From: a virus
Virus record (IMG/VR): IMGVR_UViG_3300028610_003302
Span: 1-43,658 of that record
Length of the DNA stretch: 43,658 nt
Reading direction: 5' to 3' (one strand)
Both the position numbers and the translations under genes were made by a program. Positions 14,387-23,399 of the stretch are shown in pieces. The notes under the pieces were generated by a model. It was given only the letters and a program-made list of their open reading frames with translations. It ran no database searches and was not told the DNA's origin. Within the stretch, counting starts at the first letter, position 1. Each line of letters begins with the position of its first letter.

Positions 14387-17300
14387 CTATGCCCCTTGTG
14401 TCAATACCATTTTAGAATATTGAACATCTACAGAAGCAGGAGTACCATCATAATTAACTACTGCTACTTCCAATTCATCATCTGTTTGAAGATTAACTGT
14501 AGTAGTAGATTGTAAAAATATGTAGGTAGTATTACCAGTAGAAGTTAATCTAATTGCATTAGGTTCTACAGCGATAGTAGAGGCTGAGCGAGTTCTGAGT
14601 AGATTAATACCAACTACTTGACCTGGACCTGAAGCCATTTTGATAGTAGCCGAATAGTCAACGGTAAAATCACTTGTTTCAATGCCAATATATTTTAGTT
14701 TTCCATCTCCAGCAGTAGCAGAATTTACGCTAGTTCTTTCAAGACTAGTGGCTTGCCATGTAGAACTACCAATAGCTACAGGAACAGCAGTAGTTGTAGT
14801 AGATACAAGCAAACCTCCTGAGTCAAACAAAGAAATTTCTCCAGCTACCATACTATCAGCAACACCTGGATTATTTTGTGCAGTTACTTCGAGACTTGCA
14901 CTATTAGCAGAGTTGGCATTCATAGTACCTACTCCTGTTGCAGTAAATGTCGCAGTTACATTAAATGTCAAACCACTTATTGCATTAACGATAAAGGTTC
15001 CATTGTAATTTGAATCAGCAAAATCTTGCAATACAGTCATTTTTCCGACTTTTAATCCGTGTGCAGTAGTAGAGGTAAGTGTAATGTCGCCAGTAATAGT
15101 TACAGTTGCAGTAGCACTACTACCAGTACCCTCTGAAAGAGTAACTGATTCACCAGCACTAGTATAACCTGAACCACCAACTAATTTTGTAAAAGCAGTA
15201 ATTACACCAGAAGTAACTGCATCAACAGTAATTCTTGCGTTACTTGCAGTACTAGTATCACCTGTAATGGTAAGTTCATCACCAACTACATATCCAGTAC
15301 CGCCAGAAACTAATGTAATTGTGGTAACTGGACCGCCACCATCTGCAACGGCACTAATTGCAATATCCATTACTCCAGTACCTGTTGCAGTAAATGTCGC
15401 AGTTACATCAAATGTTCTTGCTCCTGCATTAACAGCAGTTACAGTGAAAAGACCGTTGTAATTTGCATCATCAAATCCACTTAGTTGTACTTGGTCTGAA
15501 ACAGATAATCCATGTGTAATATCAGTAGTAAGTGTAATGTCGCCACCACCAGCATCTGCAACAGTAGTAATTGTAAGAGGAGATGTAGTAAGAAATCCCT
15601 TTCCTGTTGCACCAAATGTAGCAGTTACCTCAAAGGTGCTAGCAGCAACTGCTTGTACGTCAAATGTTCCGTTGTAATTTGCATCATCAAATCCAGATAA
15701 TACTATTGAATCGCCAACTACCAATCCGTGTGCAGTAGCATCAACTGTAAGGACAATGTTACCGACGTTTTGGGCAACCTCAGTAATTACGAGTTTTGTT
15801 CCTCTTTGATAGAAATCTCCTAAAGATGTCGTACAATCATTTAGGACATATGTACTTCCTGAAATAGGGTTAGGTTCAAGAAAGAATAAAGAATTACCAG
15901 AGTTACTGTTAAATTCTCGAAAATTGGAAATTGTCAAGTGCATAACTCCCGTAGGATTATCAGTAGTTATCTTGGGCAGTACAGAAAACATTGTGAAATT
16001 ATTGAAATTTGAGTTACCTGAGAATCCAGCCTCAACATTAAAAATTTCTTGACCTATGCCACGAAATCCACCGTTAGTATAGTTAGTATGGGTACATCGA
16101 ACAAATGCACAAATATCGCTTTGAACTTGTCCAAGCTCATTTAAAGTGACAAAGTTAGTTGTATCACAAAATACAGTTCGATTAGACTCTATATCAAATA
16201 TAGAATTTTCGGCTAATCCTACTATAGTGATATTTTTAGTTCTTATTGTTCTTACTAAGGTACTTGGACCAAAAGTTTTATTTCGTATCATCGGACCAAC
16301 TCCCTGCCATAACACAATCTTATCTGCACTTACAGCAGAAATCTCCAAAGATGAATTCATTCCAACTAGAAAAGGTTTATTTAATGCAAGGGGTGTACCA
16401 CCTCCTGGCAACTGCGGTCCATCAACAGACACAGTCCAAGATTCGTTATCAGGAATTACTAAATTGGTACCAAACTTGGCTTCAAGTTGTGCTTGTGTTC
16501 TAACGTTTATCTGACGGAATGGGTTTGGTCTTACTGGTCCTCTAAAAAACGAACCGTCTTGCTCAAAGACAATCTCAGAACTATCTAATTGTGTAACTGT
16601 ACCATCAGTTAATCCAGAGATTCCAAATGGAACCAAACTAAGTTCTTGAAATATAAGACTAGTTGTATCCACTACAATTGGATCAACTGTAGTTATCACC
16701 CACGCAGTAGTTGCATTAGCAGTACCACTGGTAATTTCTGTGAGCATTCCATTGTTTACTTCTGCATCCGTATCTGCATCAGTAGAGCGAGTCCAACTAC
16801 CCGCATCTACTACAACATAGATTCCATTTTCAGAGGCAGTCGTCTGATCCTTTACTAGTACTCTATTAGGATTAACTACTGCAACTCCGTCAATAGTCTG
16901 AGAGTTTGCAAGTGTAATGTTTCCAGTAGTAGCAGCCACACAATCTGCTTTGGTGTCTAATCCTGCTGGAACGGCTACTCCAAGATTATTTTCATCTCCA
17001 ACAGAAATAGAACCATTTGGTATAGTAGCTTCAAAAGTACCATTGGCTTCTATTGTAAATACTGCTGTACCATTATTTCGTATCTCCCATAATGGTCTGT
17101 TTTCTATATCAGTATTATCAGATTGTCTCAAATTTAAAACAGATACTGGAACTGTTCCAGTATCAGCTGGTGTGATACTAACATCAGTGATAAATCCGTT
17201 AGTATTTCCCAGTGTAGTTACAGCCATCTCTGCTGCAAAAGATGAAGCAGTTGCAGTTGTATTTCCAAATGTAAATCCACCATCAGTATTTGCAACTACT

Positions 17301-19291
17301 AAACCATCAGTAACAGTATCATCAGGAAATGTTATAGTGGTAATTCCATCTGAACCAATTTCAAATCTTTTTACTTGAGTAGTAGAGCTTGCAGGAGTAG
17401 TAAAAATCTCAAATCTCATAGGAGTACTTGAAGGAGTAAATGTTCCATCTGCTGTAAAACACAAAAAACCAGCAAACTCAAAGGCACTCCCTGTATGTCC
17501 AAGTGCTTCTACACCAGCACAAATATCATCTAGTATTACAGCACTTGGAGAAGCAAGTGTTCCTCTTGATTTATTTCCTGAAATAAAACCTCCATCAGCT
17601 GAATCATTATTGAATACTGTTGCATTGTATTTTGCAGCAGTTGTTCCCCCAGTCTTTTCAATACGAATATCTTGAGTAAATATATTGCCTGCTGTAAATG
17701 TATTAATTCCACTAAAAGTCTGAGAGATTTGAAGAAGTGCAAGTGTACCATCTGCATTAGGTGGTGTTAATACTCTAGTAGTTGCACTTGAAAATCCATC
17801 TATTTCAAATCTTAATAGCTTTGTATCATCAACACTTCCTTTTATGATTGGAATAGCATCAGATACTGGAAATGTTACAGATGATGCATCCTTAAATGAT
17901 GGAGCTACACCTGAGCCATTGCTTGTCAGTACCTGATTTAAAGTTCCAACTGTGGTAACTCCAACTGCACTTGCAGCATTGCCAAACAACACACCCTTAT
18001 CAGTAAGTGTCTCTACACCTGTGCCACCACTAGCTACTGCAATAGTAGTAGCCATAGGACCCCATGTTCCTGTTGCAATAGTTCCTACAGTTACAATGTT
18101 AACACCTCCCGCATAAGTAGTAGAAATTGAAGCAGAGACTGTTGCTTGACTAGGACTAGGAGAGTCTGCAACTAAAAAAATAATATCATTATCAGTATCA
18201 ATAAAATTTATAGCTTCTCTGTTTGTAGCTACAGTTGATCCTTCTAGTTTTACAAGTCGTATAGTGCCAGCACTAGTATCACTAAAGACAGGGACATTTG
18301 TAGGTCCCTGACTTGTTAGTACTTGTCCTGAGGTACCAGCTGCAACAGTATCAGCAAAACCTGATGTATCCCAAGTTATTAGTTGACCAGATTGTCCGTT
18401 TGCCAAGTCTGCAACATCTACATTACTAAGCATGTTGCCATCAGCGTTTGCATTAAATGTCTTGTTTGTAAAAATATCAATAGTATTTCTTCCCATCAGA
18501 GTGTCTGAAGTTGTTGGAAGGGTAAGAGTTCCAGTGTTTACTATTTGTGCAATTACAGGCATTGTTAATGTCTTGTTAGTTAGAGTGTCAGTGGAAGTGC
18601 GAGCTACCAGTGTATCTGTTCCAGTTGGTAAAGTAAGGGTTCCAGAGTTTGAAATTGTAGAGATGACAGGAAATGTTAGTGTCTTGTTTGATAGAGTGTC
18701 AAAAGTGGTACGTCCTACAAGTGTTTGAGGACCAGTTGGTAAAGTAAGGGGTCCAGAGTTTGTAATTGTAGAAATTATCGGTGTAATTAGGGTCTTGTTT
18801 GTAAGTGTCTGTGTAAAATTCTCTGCAACAAAGATATCATTTGCAGTAAGAGAAGGAAGGGTTAGGGTTCTGTTATCGCCAATAGCTGATGCAATTATTT
18901 GGTAAGTAAATGTGGCTGCGGGATTTTGAATAAATAACTGATTATCTGGAAACGTCTGTGCAAAGTCTCCATAGGTATTTGCCTTATTGGTAGCTACAAC
19001 AAGACTTCCCAAAGTAAATGTAATGTCAGTGGTATTTCCAGTAAGAACAACTTTGTTTGTTTCTCCCAAAAGTGATCTAAATTCCAAGTTAACTCCAGAT
19101 TTTTGTTTAAAAACTCCCTCCCCTGTTCCGACATTGCTTGCAGTGTTTATTTGACCAGAACTAGGAAGATCATCTAGTCTTGCTCGCTTGTTTTCAGTTT
19201 CTGGATTAGAGTCTTCTGAATCAAGTAACATTACCTCGTCTGCACCTACTGGTACACCCTTTGATCCTTTTCCACTCCAAGGAAGTGACAT
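14387..19291 (-). CDS. Giant tail fibre protein with several repeat families (1634 aa)
   Basis: A modular fibre. Residues about 160-280 carry repeats of the type TLTNKTLTxPxI, IxNxGTLTLPTGTDTLVGR, common in marine phage fibres. Around residue 800-890 is a known fibre-type domain (TIDGVAVVNPNRVLVKDQTT, ENGIYVVVDAGSWTRSTDAD). The C-terminal third has three copies of a ~45-residue unit (HGLxVGDxVxLSGFDDANYN, GTFxVxAV, VTATFxATGxG), with two GxGY-type repeats (GGTGYVVGDELTITG, GGSGYTSAGESVTLS) spliced between the second and third. It ends in a compact strand-rich domain (VDVQYSKMVLTQGA), possibly the tip. The ATG at 19291 is 23 nt from a class B box. The start MSLPWSGKGSKGVP is polar and may attach to the tail. 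A receptor-binding role is inferred. Confidence 0.8.
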   Translation of the reverse strand: MSLPWSGKGSKGVPVGADEVMLLDSEDSNPETENKRARLDDLPSSGQINTASNVGTGEGVFKQKSGVNLEFRSLLGETNKVVLTGNTTDITFTLGSLVVATNKANTYGDFAQTFPDNQLFIQNPAATFTYQIIASAIGDNRTLTLPSLTANDIFVAENFTQTLTNKTLITPIISTITNSGPLTLPTGPQTLVGRTTFDTLSNKTLTFPVISTISNSGTLTLPTGTDTLVARTSTDTLTNKTLTMPVIAQIVNTGTLTLPTTSDTLMGRNTIDIFTNKTFNANADGNMLSNVDVADLANGQSGQLITWDTSGFADTVAAGTSGQVLTSQGPTNVPVFSDTSAGTIRLVKLEGSTVATNREAINFIDTDNDIIFLVADSPSPSQATVSASISTTYAGGVNIVTVGTIATGTWGPMATTIAVASGGTGVETLTDKGVLFGNAASAVGVTTVGTLNQVLTSNGSGVAPSFKDASSVTFPVSDAIPIIKGSVDDTKLLRFEIDGFSSATTRVLTPPNADGTLALLQISQTFSGINTFTAGNIFTQDIRIEKTGGTTAAKYNATVFNNDSADGGFISGNKSRGTLASPSAVILDDICAGVEALGHTGSAFEFAGFLCFTADGTFTPSSTPMRFEIFTTPASSTTQVKRFEIGSDGITTITFPDDTVTDGLVVANTDGGFTFGNTTATASSFAAEMAVTTLGNTNGFITDVSITPADTGTVPVSVLNLRQSDNTDIENRPLWEIRNNGTAVFTIEANGTFEATIPNGSISVGDENNLGVAVPAGLDTKADCVAATTGNITLANSQTIDGVAVVNPNRVLVKDQTTASENGIYVVVDAGSWTRSTDADTDAEVNNGMLTEITSGTANATTAWVITTVDPIVVDTTSLIFQELSLVPFGISGLTDGTVTQLDSSEIVFEQDGSFFRGPVRPNPFRQINVRTQAQLEAKFGTNLVIPDNESWTVSVDGPQLPGGGTPLALNKPFLVGMNSSLEISAVSADKIVLWQGVGPMIRNKTFGPSTLVRTIRTKNITIVGLAENSIFDIESNRTVFCDTTNFVTLNELGQVQSDICAFVRCTHTNYTNGGFRGIGQEIFNVEAGFSGNSNFNNFTMFSVLPKITTDNPTGVMHLTISNFREFNSNSGNSLFFLEPNPISGSTYVLNDCTTSLGDFYQRGTKLVITEVAQNVGNIVLTVDATAHGLVVGDSIVLSGFDDANYNGTFDVQAVAASTFEVTATFGATGKGFLTTSPLTITTVADAGGGDITLTTDITHGLSVSDQVQLSGFDDANYNGLFTVTAVNAGARTFDVTATFTATGTGVMDIAISAVADGGGPVTTITLVSGGTGYVVGDELTITGDTSTASNARITVDAVTSGVITAFTKLVGGSGYTSAGESVTLSEGTGSSATATVTITGDITLTSTTAHGLKVGKMTVLQDFADSNYNGTFIVNAISGLTFNVTATFTATGVGTMNANSANSASLEVTAQNNPGVADSMVAGEISLFDSGGLLVSTTTTAVPVAIGSSTWQATSLERTSVNSATAGDGKLKYIGIETSDFTVDYSATIKMASGPGQVVGINLLRTRSASTIAVEPNAIRLTSTGNTTYIFLQSTTTVNLQTDDELEVAVVNYDGTPASVDVQYSKMVLTQGA
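14920..15770. repeat. Tandem NYNGTF-type units inside the 1634-aa fibre gene
   Basis: Three related coding units lie here; each contains the core DxNYNGxF and ends in VTATFxATGxG. The DNA encoding the ends is also similar (for example 'gcagtaaatgtcgcagttaca' type strings near 14940 and 15390), so exchange between copies is plausible. Confidence 0.7.
18455..18820. repeat. Tandem TLTNKTL/TLTLPTG units inside the fibre gene
   Basis: Four successive units of about 38 codons encode TNKTL, then LTLPT and TLVGR or TLMGR. The repeat is visible at DNA level as recurring 'gtcttgtttg' and 'gttggtaaagtaaggg' strings. Confidence 0.7.
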
Positions 19292-19309
19292 GATTAAAAA
19301 TACGTTTTT

Positions 19310-19323
19310 GGAATAAGGGTATT
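19310..19323 (-). promoter_or_regulatory. Class B promoter box
   Basis: The minus strand reads AATACCCTTATTCC, core 23 nt from the ATG at 19291. Confidence 0.6.
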
Positions 19324-19324
19324 T

Positions 19325-20890
19325 TTATCCGTATCCCATTTCATCTGTATTTTCATATTCCATATTGCCAGTATTTTCATACAACATATTTCCAGTAATG
19401 AAGATGGATGTAGGACCAGTAAGATTTCCACTAATTCTAAATTCAACTAGCTGTTCGTTTTCGGTAATTTTTTCAACGTTTGTAATGTTTACTGGAACTG
19501 ACTCTGTTAGAAAAAACGGAGGGGTCTCAGTGTTTGGGGTAATGTGAAAAAATACAGCAGTTCCAAGCTCGCCATTTGCTTGTGGCAGAAATATTTGAGA
19601 AAGTAAGTTTAGAGTAGGTGTAATAGGTGAAGGTACTGTGATGTCACTTTTTTTGAGTTGCATGTTGCAACTAAATCTGCCACTAAATGAGCCCCTGAAA
19701 TAATTTGGAATTGCAGTAGTGGTAGGAGAGTCAGTTGTAACATATGGAACGTTTCGCCATCCTTGCAGTATCTGTACTCTCTCAACTTGCGTGTAAAGAT
19801 AGTCACCTGTTGGCAAAGAGTCTCCAGTTGATTCAGAAAAATCAAAGAGCAAAACACCACCATATCCCAAAAATACCTCGGGACTGCTAGATACAATTCT
19901 TGTTAGAGTAAATCGTAATGTTCTAGTTAACTCTGGATCATCAGGCAAAAACGTATCGTCTTTAGTCCATCCAGTGTTTGTTCTAAAAAATTCTCCAGTA
20001 ACAGTAGATGGCGCATACACTGTTTTTAGAATTCTTGACACCTCACTTGTCATTCGTTGCATCAAGTCAATCCAAACAGAAAACTGATCATCAGCTGAAT
20101 CAATTACTTGCAAAAAGCATGTAATCTCAAATGTTTCTGACTGCTCAAAGAACTTTGGATGCTCTATAATGTTTTCATTTCCTAGTGCGTTAATTTTTTG
20201 TACTGTAACTGCTTTTGGAAACTTGTTTCCAGGTACTTGTCCTCGCTCAAAAAAGTGAACAGGTTCAGTCATTGTGCTACTGGTTTCTTTTGCTAGCTCT
20301 CCAGTTAATGACCAATTGTTAGTTAGTAATTCCTGTATGGTTTGAGCTTCGGAGGTTGCAAGAGTAGTACTTGCAGTATCAGATGGCGGTCCTGTACCAG
20401 TTCCATTGATTGCAGATACGCGATAAATAACATTAATTCTGACTGGAGTTATTGGAGTGTCAGTAAAAAAAGTATTAGTGTTTCCAGTATCTGCAACTAG
20501 GTCAGTAAATGAGGTATCAACTGTTGCAGTAGCAGTAGCAGTAGTACCAGGAGTATTTGGGGGTGCTATTGTAACAGTTGGAGGAGTAATGTATCCAGTT
20601 CCAGCTATAACTACAGTTATGGTATCAACTTCACCTGCATTAATTGTTGCAGTAGCAGTAGCAGTAACTCCAGATGTAGGAGGAGCTATTGTAACAGTTG
20701 GGATAATTGTATATCCAGAACCCCCAACAACTACAGCAATACTGATAACACTACGTCCAAAACTTCGTTCTATCTTATATCCAGTAATTGCAGGAACTGC
20801 AACTGGAACAGGTGCATCCCATGTCAGTTTTGCTGTGTTTATGCTTGTGCCATCAGCGGATAAATTCCGAGGCGCAGTTGGTAGTACCAT
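19325..20890 (-). CDS. FN3-containing tail terminator/tube-like protein (521 aa)
   Basis: Residues 1-45 (APRNLSADGTSINTAKLTWD, ITGYKIERS) and about 127-178 (FTDLVADTGNTNTFFTDT, YRVSAINGTGTGPPSDTAS) are the two halves of one fibronectin type III domain. Residues 46-126 between them are two copies of the GxGY repeat (GGSGYTIIPTVTIAPP, AGTGYITPPTVTIAPP, each with ATATA). The middle (KFFEQSETFEITCFLQVIDS, WIDLMQRMTSEVSRILKTVY) resembles a tail-terminator layout, and the later part (YFRGSFSGRFSCNMQLKKSD, VEFRISGNLTGPTSIF) a tube-like beta-sandwich. It ends with repeated GNMxYENT. The ATG overlaps the upstream connector stop (TAATG), as expected for neck and tail genes. The FN3 call is firm; terminator and tube roles are inferred. 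Confidence 0.6.
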   Translation of the reverse strand: MVLPTAPRNLSADGTSINTAKLTWDAPVPVAVPAITGYKIERSFGRSVISIAVVVGGSGYTIIPTVTIAPPTSGVTATATATINAGEVDTITVVIAGTGYITPPTVTIAPPNTPGTTATATATVDTSFTDLVADTGNTNTFFTDTPITPVRINVIYRVSAINGTGTGPPSDTASTTLATSEAQTIQELLTNNWSLTGELAKETSSTMTEPVHFFERGQVPGNKFPKAVTVQKINALGNENIIEHPKFFEQSETFEITCFLQVIDSADDQFSVWIDLMQRMTSEVSRILKTVYAPSTVTGEFFRTNTGWTKDDTFLPDDPELTRTLRFTLTRIVSSSPEVFLGYGGVLLFDFSESTGDSLPTGDYLYTQVERVQILQGWRNVPYVTTDSPTTTAIPNYFRGSFSGRFSCNMQLKKSDITVPSPITPTLNLLSQIFLPQANGELGTAVFFHITPNTETPPFFLTESVPVNITNVEKITENEQLVEFRISGNLTGPTSIFITGNMLYENTGNMEYENTDEMGYG

Positions 20891-21288
20891 TATGATCTGG
20901 TTCTAGTAAATCCCGTAATTGGTGATGTCACCCCAAAAGTATTAGCACCAGACAGACCGCTTGGATTTTTTCTTCCATATGTAACTAGAACATAGTCCTG
21001 CATTGATTTTTTTGCCTGATTTGTTGCCTCCATCATTTCGGTTTTTCTTGGATTTTGAAACTGGTTAAAGTAGGCTGCTGCAAGTTGTGATGATAGTGAA
21101 GTCAGCTCAGGGTCTGGAATACTTAGAGGAATGTCTGCATGTAGCCGTATCTGATTTGCAGTGTAATTATCAGATGCGTTTCTTGCAGTGTTTATTTTTT
21201 CATTGGAATCATCATTGCTTCGTGCAATGTTTAGGTAATCTTTGGTCTCATTAAGAGTAGAAAATGTTTGATCAGGAGTTGAGGACAC
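20890..21288 (-). CDS. Head-tail connector-like protein (132 aa)
   Basis: A small helical protein starting MSSTPDQTFSTLNETKDYLN, with SLSSQLAAAYFNQFQNPRKT and SMQDYVLVTYGRKNPSG. Length, helical content and the series TLNETKDYLNI...LAAAYFxQFxNP...YVLVTYGR resemble gp6-type connector or head-completion proteins that dock on the portal. It starts at GTG 21288, 25 nt from the class A box at 21309-21320, and its stop overlaps the ATG of the next tail gene, so the pair is translationally coupled. Position between capsid and tail genes supports a neck role. The family assignment is from memory. Confidence 0.55.
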   Translation of the reverse strand: MSSTPDQTFSTLNETKDYLNIARSNDDSNEKINTARNASDNYTANQIRLHADIPLSIPDPELTSLSSQLAAAYFNQFQNPRKTEMMEATNQAKKSMQDYVLVTYGRKNPSGLSGANTFGVTSPITGFTRTRS

Positions 21289-21308
21289 AAAAAAGTGATG
21301 ATTTTGAA

Positions 21309-21320
21309 ATTAAAGGTATT
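21309..21320 (-). promoter_or_regulatory. Class A promoter box
   Basis: The minus strand reads AATACCTTTAAT, core 25 nt from the GTG at 21288. Confidence 0.6.
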
Positions 21321-21337
21321 TTGTTATATATGATATA

Positions 21338-22444
21338 TTAAATATTTTTAATGCCTCCAATAGTATAAAATCCTGGAGTCATTGATGAATCAGGAATGGT
21401 TTCATTGTTAAATATTGTTTGAATTAGATCGTCTGATAATTCTGAATTATAAATTCTAAATTCTCCAATTTCACCCAACCACATCTGAGCTCCAGATGAA
21501 CCACCTAGTACATAATTTCCAACGGGTGCTCCAGCAGGATTGGCTCCAACAACTGTTCCTTGATTAACTCCATTTACATAAAAAGTTGCATCATTAGATG
21601 AATCCAATTTTACTGCCACATGTGTGTACACACCTGCTGTCATTGCAGTGACAGCTTGAACATAATCTTGCACACCAAACGTTGTAAAAATTAAGGATGT
21701 AGAAGAGCCATTAGTTCCAAATCCAAATCCACCAGAAGTAGCAATCGAAAATATTCTGTGAACACCAACAAAATTATCTGGATTGACCCATGCCATGAGT
21801 GTAAAACCATTTGTTAAAGTTCGTATAGCATTAGAACATAATCCTTGAGAGTCGTTATCAACCCCATCAAAATCTACAGCCCCATCAGGTTTTCCAGCTA
21901 CTGAAGTTGGAATAGGAGGAGTGGCATCAGGTGTGAGATTATTAGCAGCATCGAGTTGAGTAGAATCTAGTGTAGAGTTTGCGCCAAAAGTTGTCTGATT
22001 CAAATGCCATACTGCAAGATTATTTACATCCCACACATTAGCTGAATTTTGTTCATCAGATGCAGAAGGCTTGTTAAAATACATGTAAATTATAGTACCT
22101 GTATCAATAGTTTTTTTAGTCCAAGCAGTTAGTTTTGAAGTGCCATCAAATGCCTCAATTTCATATGGTAGTTGTACCATATCTGTTCCAGCAAATCGAA
22201 TGTCTTGACCTTGAGCTTGTACTTTTCCGCCCATCTGAGAAAATGTAGAATCAATTAACAATTGAAAATCAGTTTTTGATCCACCAATTACTTGAGATGA
22301 ATTTACTGTTAATGGAATTCTACTCTTAAAGCTAACATCAAACCAATCAGGAGGAATAGCACTAGATGTTTGTGATTGTGGTGGAAAGTTAGTATTAGCA
22401 GTTACACTTCCTAGGAAGTTTTGTGGAAAATATGCAAGAACCAA
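21338..22444 (-). CDS. DUF2341-LamG surface protein (368 aa)
   Basis: Residues about 32-125 look like a DUF2341 domain: WFDVSFKSRIPLTVNSSQVI, LIDSTFSQMGGKVQAQGQDI, LPYEIEAFDGTSKLTAWTK, IIYMYFNKPSA. Residues about 145-350 are a LamG/concanavalin-like jellyroll: LAVWHLNQTTFG, DGAVDFDGVDNDSQGL, FTLMAWVNPDNFVGVHRIFS, VYTHVAVKLDSSNDATFYVN and a closing GEIGEFRIYNSELSDDLI. Such pairs usually bind glycans. It has no signal peptide, is 3 nt downstream of the coiled-coil gene and starts with TTG 22444. A virion decoration that binds host surface sugars is the likely role, by analogy with Ig- or lectin-like capsid decorations of other phages. Confidence 0.7.
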   Translation of the reverse strand: MVLAYFPQNFLGSVTANTNFPPQSQTSSAIPPDWFDVSFKSRIPLTVNSSQVIGGSKTDFQLLIDSTFSQMGGKVQAQGQDIRFAGTDMVQLPYEIEAFDGTSKLTAWTKKTIDTGTIIYMYFNKPSASDEQNSANVWDVNNLAVWHLNQTTFGANSTLDSTQLDAANNLTPDATPPIPTSVAGKPDGAVDFDGVDNDSQGLCSNAIRTLTNGFTLMAWVNPDNFVGVHRIFSIATSGGFGFGTNGSSTSLIFTTFGVQDYVQAVTAMTAGVYTHVAVKLDSSNDATFYVNGVNQGTVVGANPAGAPVGNYVLGGSSGAQMWLGEIGEFRIYNSELSDDLIQTIFNNETIPDSSMTPGFYTIGGIKNI

Positions 22445-22447
22445 TTA

Positions 22448-22765
22448 CTATCTTCTCCCAAAAAGATTACAAATTTTTGCAAGAAATATTCTGAGTAAGG
22501 ATTTCTTTGGAATCTCTTTTGTAATCTTTGATTCTTGTTTTGGAGTTTTCTTTTCAAGAATAGAAATTTTGTTTTCAAGAATTGTAATTTTCTTTTCAGA
22601 AAGTGTGATTTTGTTTTCAAGAAATACAATTTTAGGAGATAGCACATCAGGAATTGGTACAGTTTGTTTTTTATCAATTATTTGAGGTGGTGGATCTTGT
22701 GGAGGATTATTGGTATTAGATGGAATACTTCTGCCAGAACGCTGTGGCAAATGTGAATAAATCAT
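22448..22765 (-). CDS. Coiled-coil protein with heptad repeats (105 aa)
   Basis: The N-terminal 35 residues are proline-rich (NNPPQDPPPQIIDKK). Residues about 47-80 form near-perfect heptads, FLENKITLSEKKITILENKI then SILEKK, a trimeric or dimeric coiled coil, and the end is basic (LRIFLAKICNLFGRR). The ATG at 22765 overlaps the stop of the repeat protein upstream by 4 nt (ATGA). A linker or trimerisation stalk for the adjoining LamG protein is a reasonable reading: two genes 3 nt apart, one a stalk and one a lectin-like head. No family recognised. Confidence 0.6.
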   Translation of the reverse strand: MIYSHLPQRSGRSIPSNTNNPPQDPPPQIIDKKQTVPIPDVLSPKIVFLENKITLSEKKITILENKISILEKKTPKQESKITKEIPKKSLLRIFLAKICNLFGRR

Positions 22766-23367
22766 GCTCCAAACTGTACTAGATGGGCTCTCAAATTATT
22801 AATTACAGTAATATTTTGAGTGGATTGAAGATTAATAATATCTCCTGCTTCTACATCAATGTCAAATCGATAATACCCATTAGATACTACTTCTGAAGTG
22901 TTATCTGCATTAAGATTTCCTTTCAAAGTAGATAACAAACCTTGACGAACAGAAACAGTTGCATTTGCACCCATAGTAAACGAAAAGTATATTCTTAAAA
23001 TTCCTCCACCTCCTGGCTTTACCTGAGCAGCAGTTATTGTAATTGGAGTAGAGAAAATGTTTGTATTCATAGTAGGAGGTGTTTCAAGGACTGCATCAAC
23101 TGTAGCAGTAGCACCAGCAGTATCAGGAGGAGCTATTGTAACTATTGGAGGATTGATATATCCAGTTCCATTTACAGCTATATTGACAGAAGTAATAGTA
23201 TTACCATCAGTTGTAGCAGTGGCAGTAGCTTGAATTCCTTCTGCATTATCAGGAGGAGCTATCGTGACAGTCGGATTAACTGTATATCCAGAGCCACCCA
23301 CAAGACTCGCAAAACTGGCAACCCCAATAGGGACTACAAAATCAACGGGATAAATCGATGAAGGCAT
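22762..23367 (-). CDS. GxGY-repeat virion protein (201 aa)
   Basis: Residues about 15-110 are two copies of the GxGYxxxPxVxI repeat (GGSGYTVNPTVTIAPP and NGTGYINPPIVTIAPP), each followed by an Ala/Thr-rich ATATAT or ATVDAV stretch. The C-terminal ~90 residues form a beta-sandwich (ILRIYFSFTMGANATVSVRQ, YYRFDIDVEAGDIINLQ, ITVINNLRAHLVQFGA) like small head-fibre or tail-tip jellyrolls. ATG 23367 is 25 nt from the class A box at 23389. The first gene of a three-gene unit with the coiled-coil and LamG genes, so these probably form one surface appendage. The repeats here are the shortest, cleanest example of the cassette found in five genes. Confidence 0.6.
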   Translation of the reverse strand: MPSSIYPVDFVVPIGVASFASLVGGSGYTVNPTVTIAPPDNAEGIQATATATTDGNTITSVNIAVNGTGYINPPIVTIAPPDTAGATATVDAVLETPPTMNTNIFSTPITITAAQVKPGGGGILRIYFSFTMGANATVSVRQGLLSTLKGNLNADNTSEVVSNGYYRFDIDVEAGDIINLQSTQNITVINNLRAHLVQFGA

Positions 23368-23388
23368 ATAAAAAAGTCGTCATTTAAA

Positions 23389-23399
23389 ATAAAGGTATT
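23389..23399 (-). promoter_or_regulatory. Class A promoter box
   Basis: The minus strand reads AATACCTTTAT. It overlaps the stop codon of the zinc protein at 23399 and lies 25 nt from the ATG at 23367. Confidence 0.55.

Noticed and set aside
16146-18728. Plus-strand frames at 16146-16514, 16917-17378 and 18432-18728
   Set aside because: Antisense shadows of the 1634-aa fibre gene, created by its Thr/Val-rich repeats.
20510-20660. 'gcagtagcagtagcagta' tracts as a microsatellite or phase-variable repeat
   Set aside because: They encode the ATATAT part of the GxGY cassette in frame and vary in length only by whole codons between copies; a frame-switching role is not supported.
22411-22677. Minus-strand frame of 88 codons rich in FLKTK repeats
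   Set aside because: Same DNA as the heptad coiled-coil gene at 22448-22765 in another frame; the latter has the ATGA overlap and natural composition.
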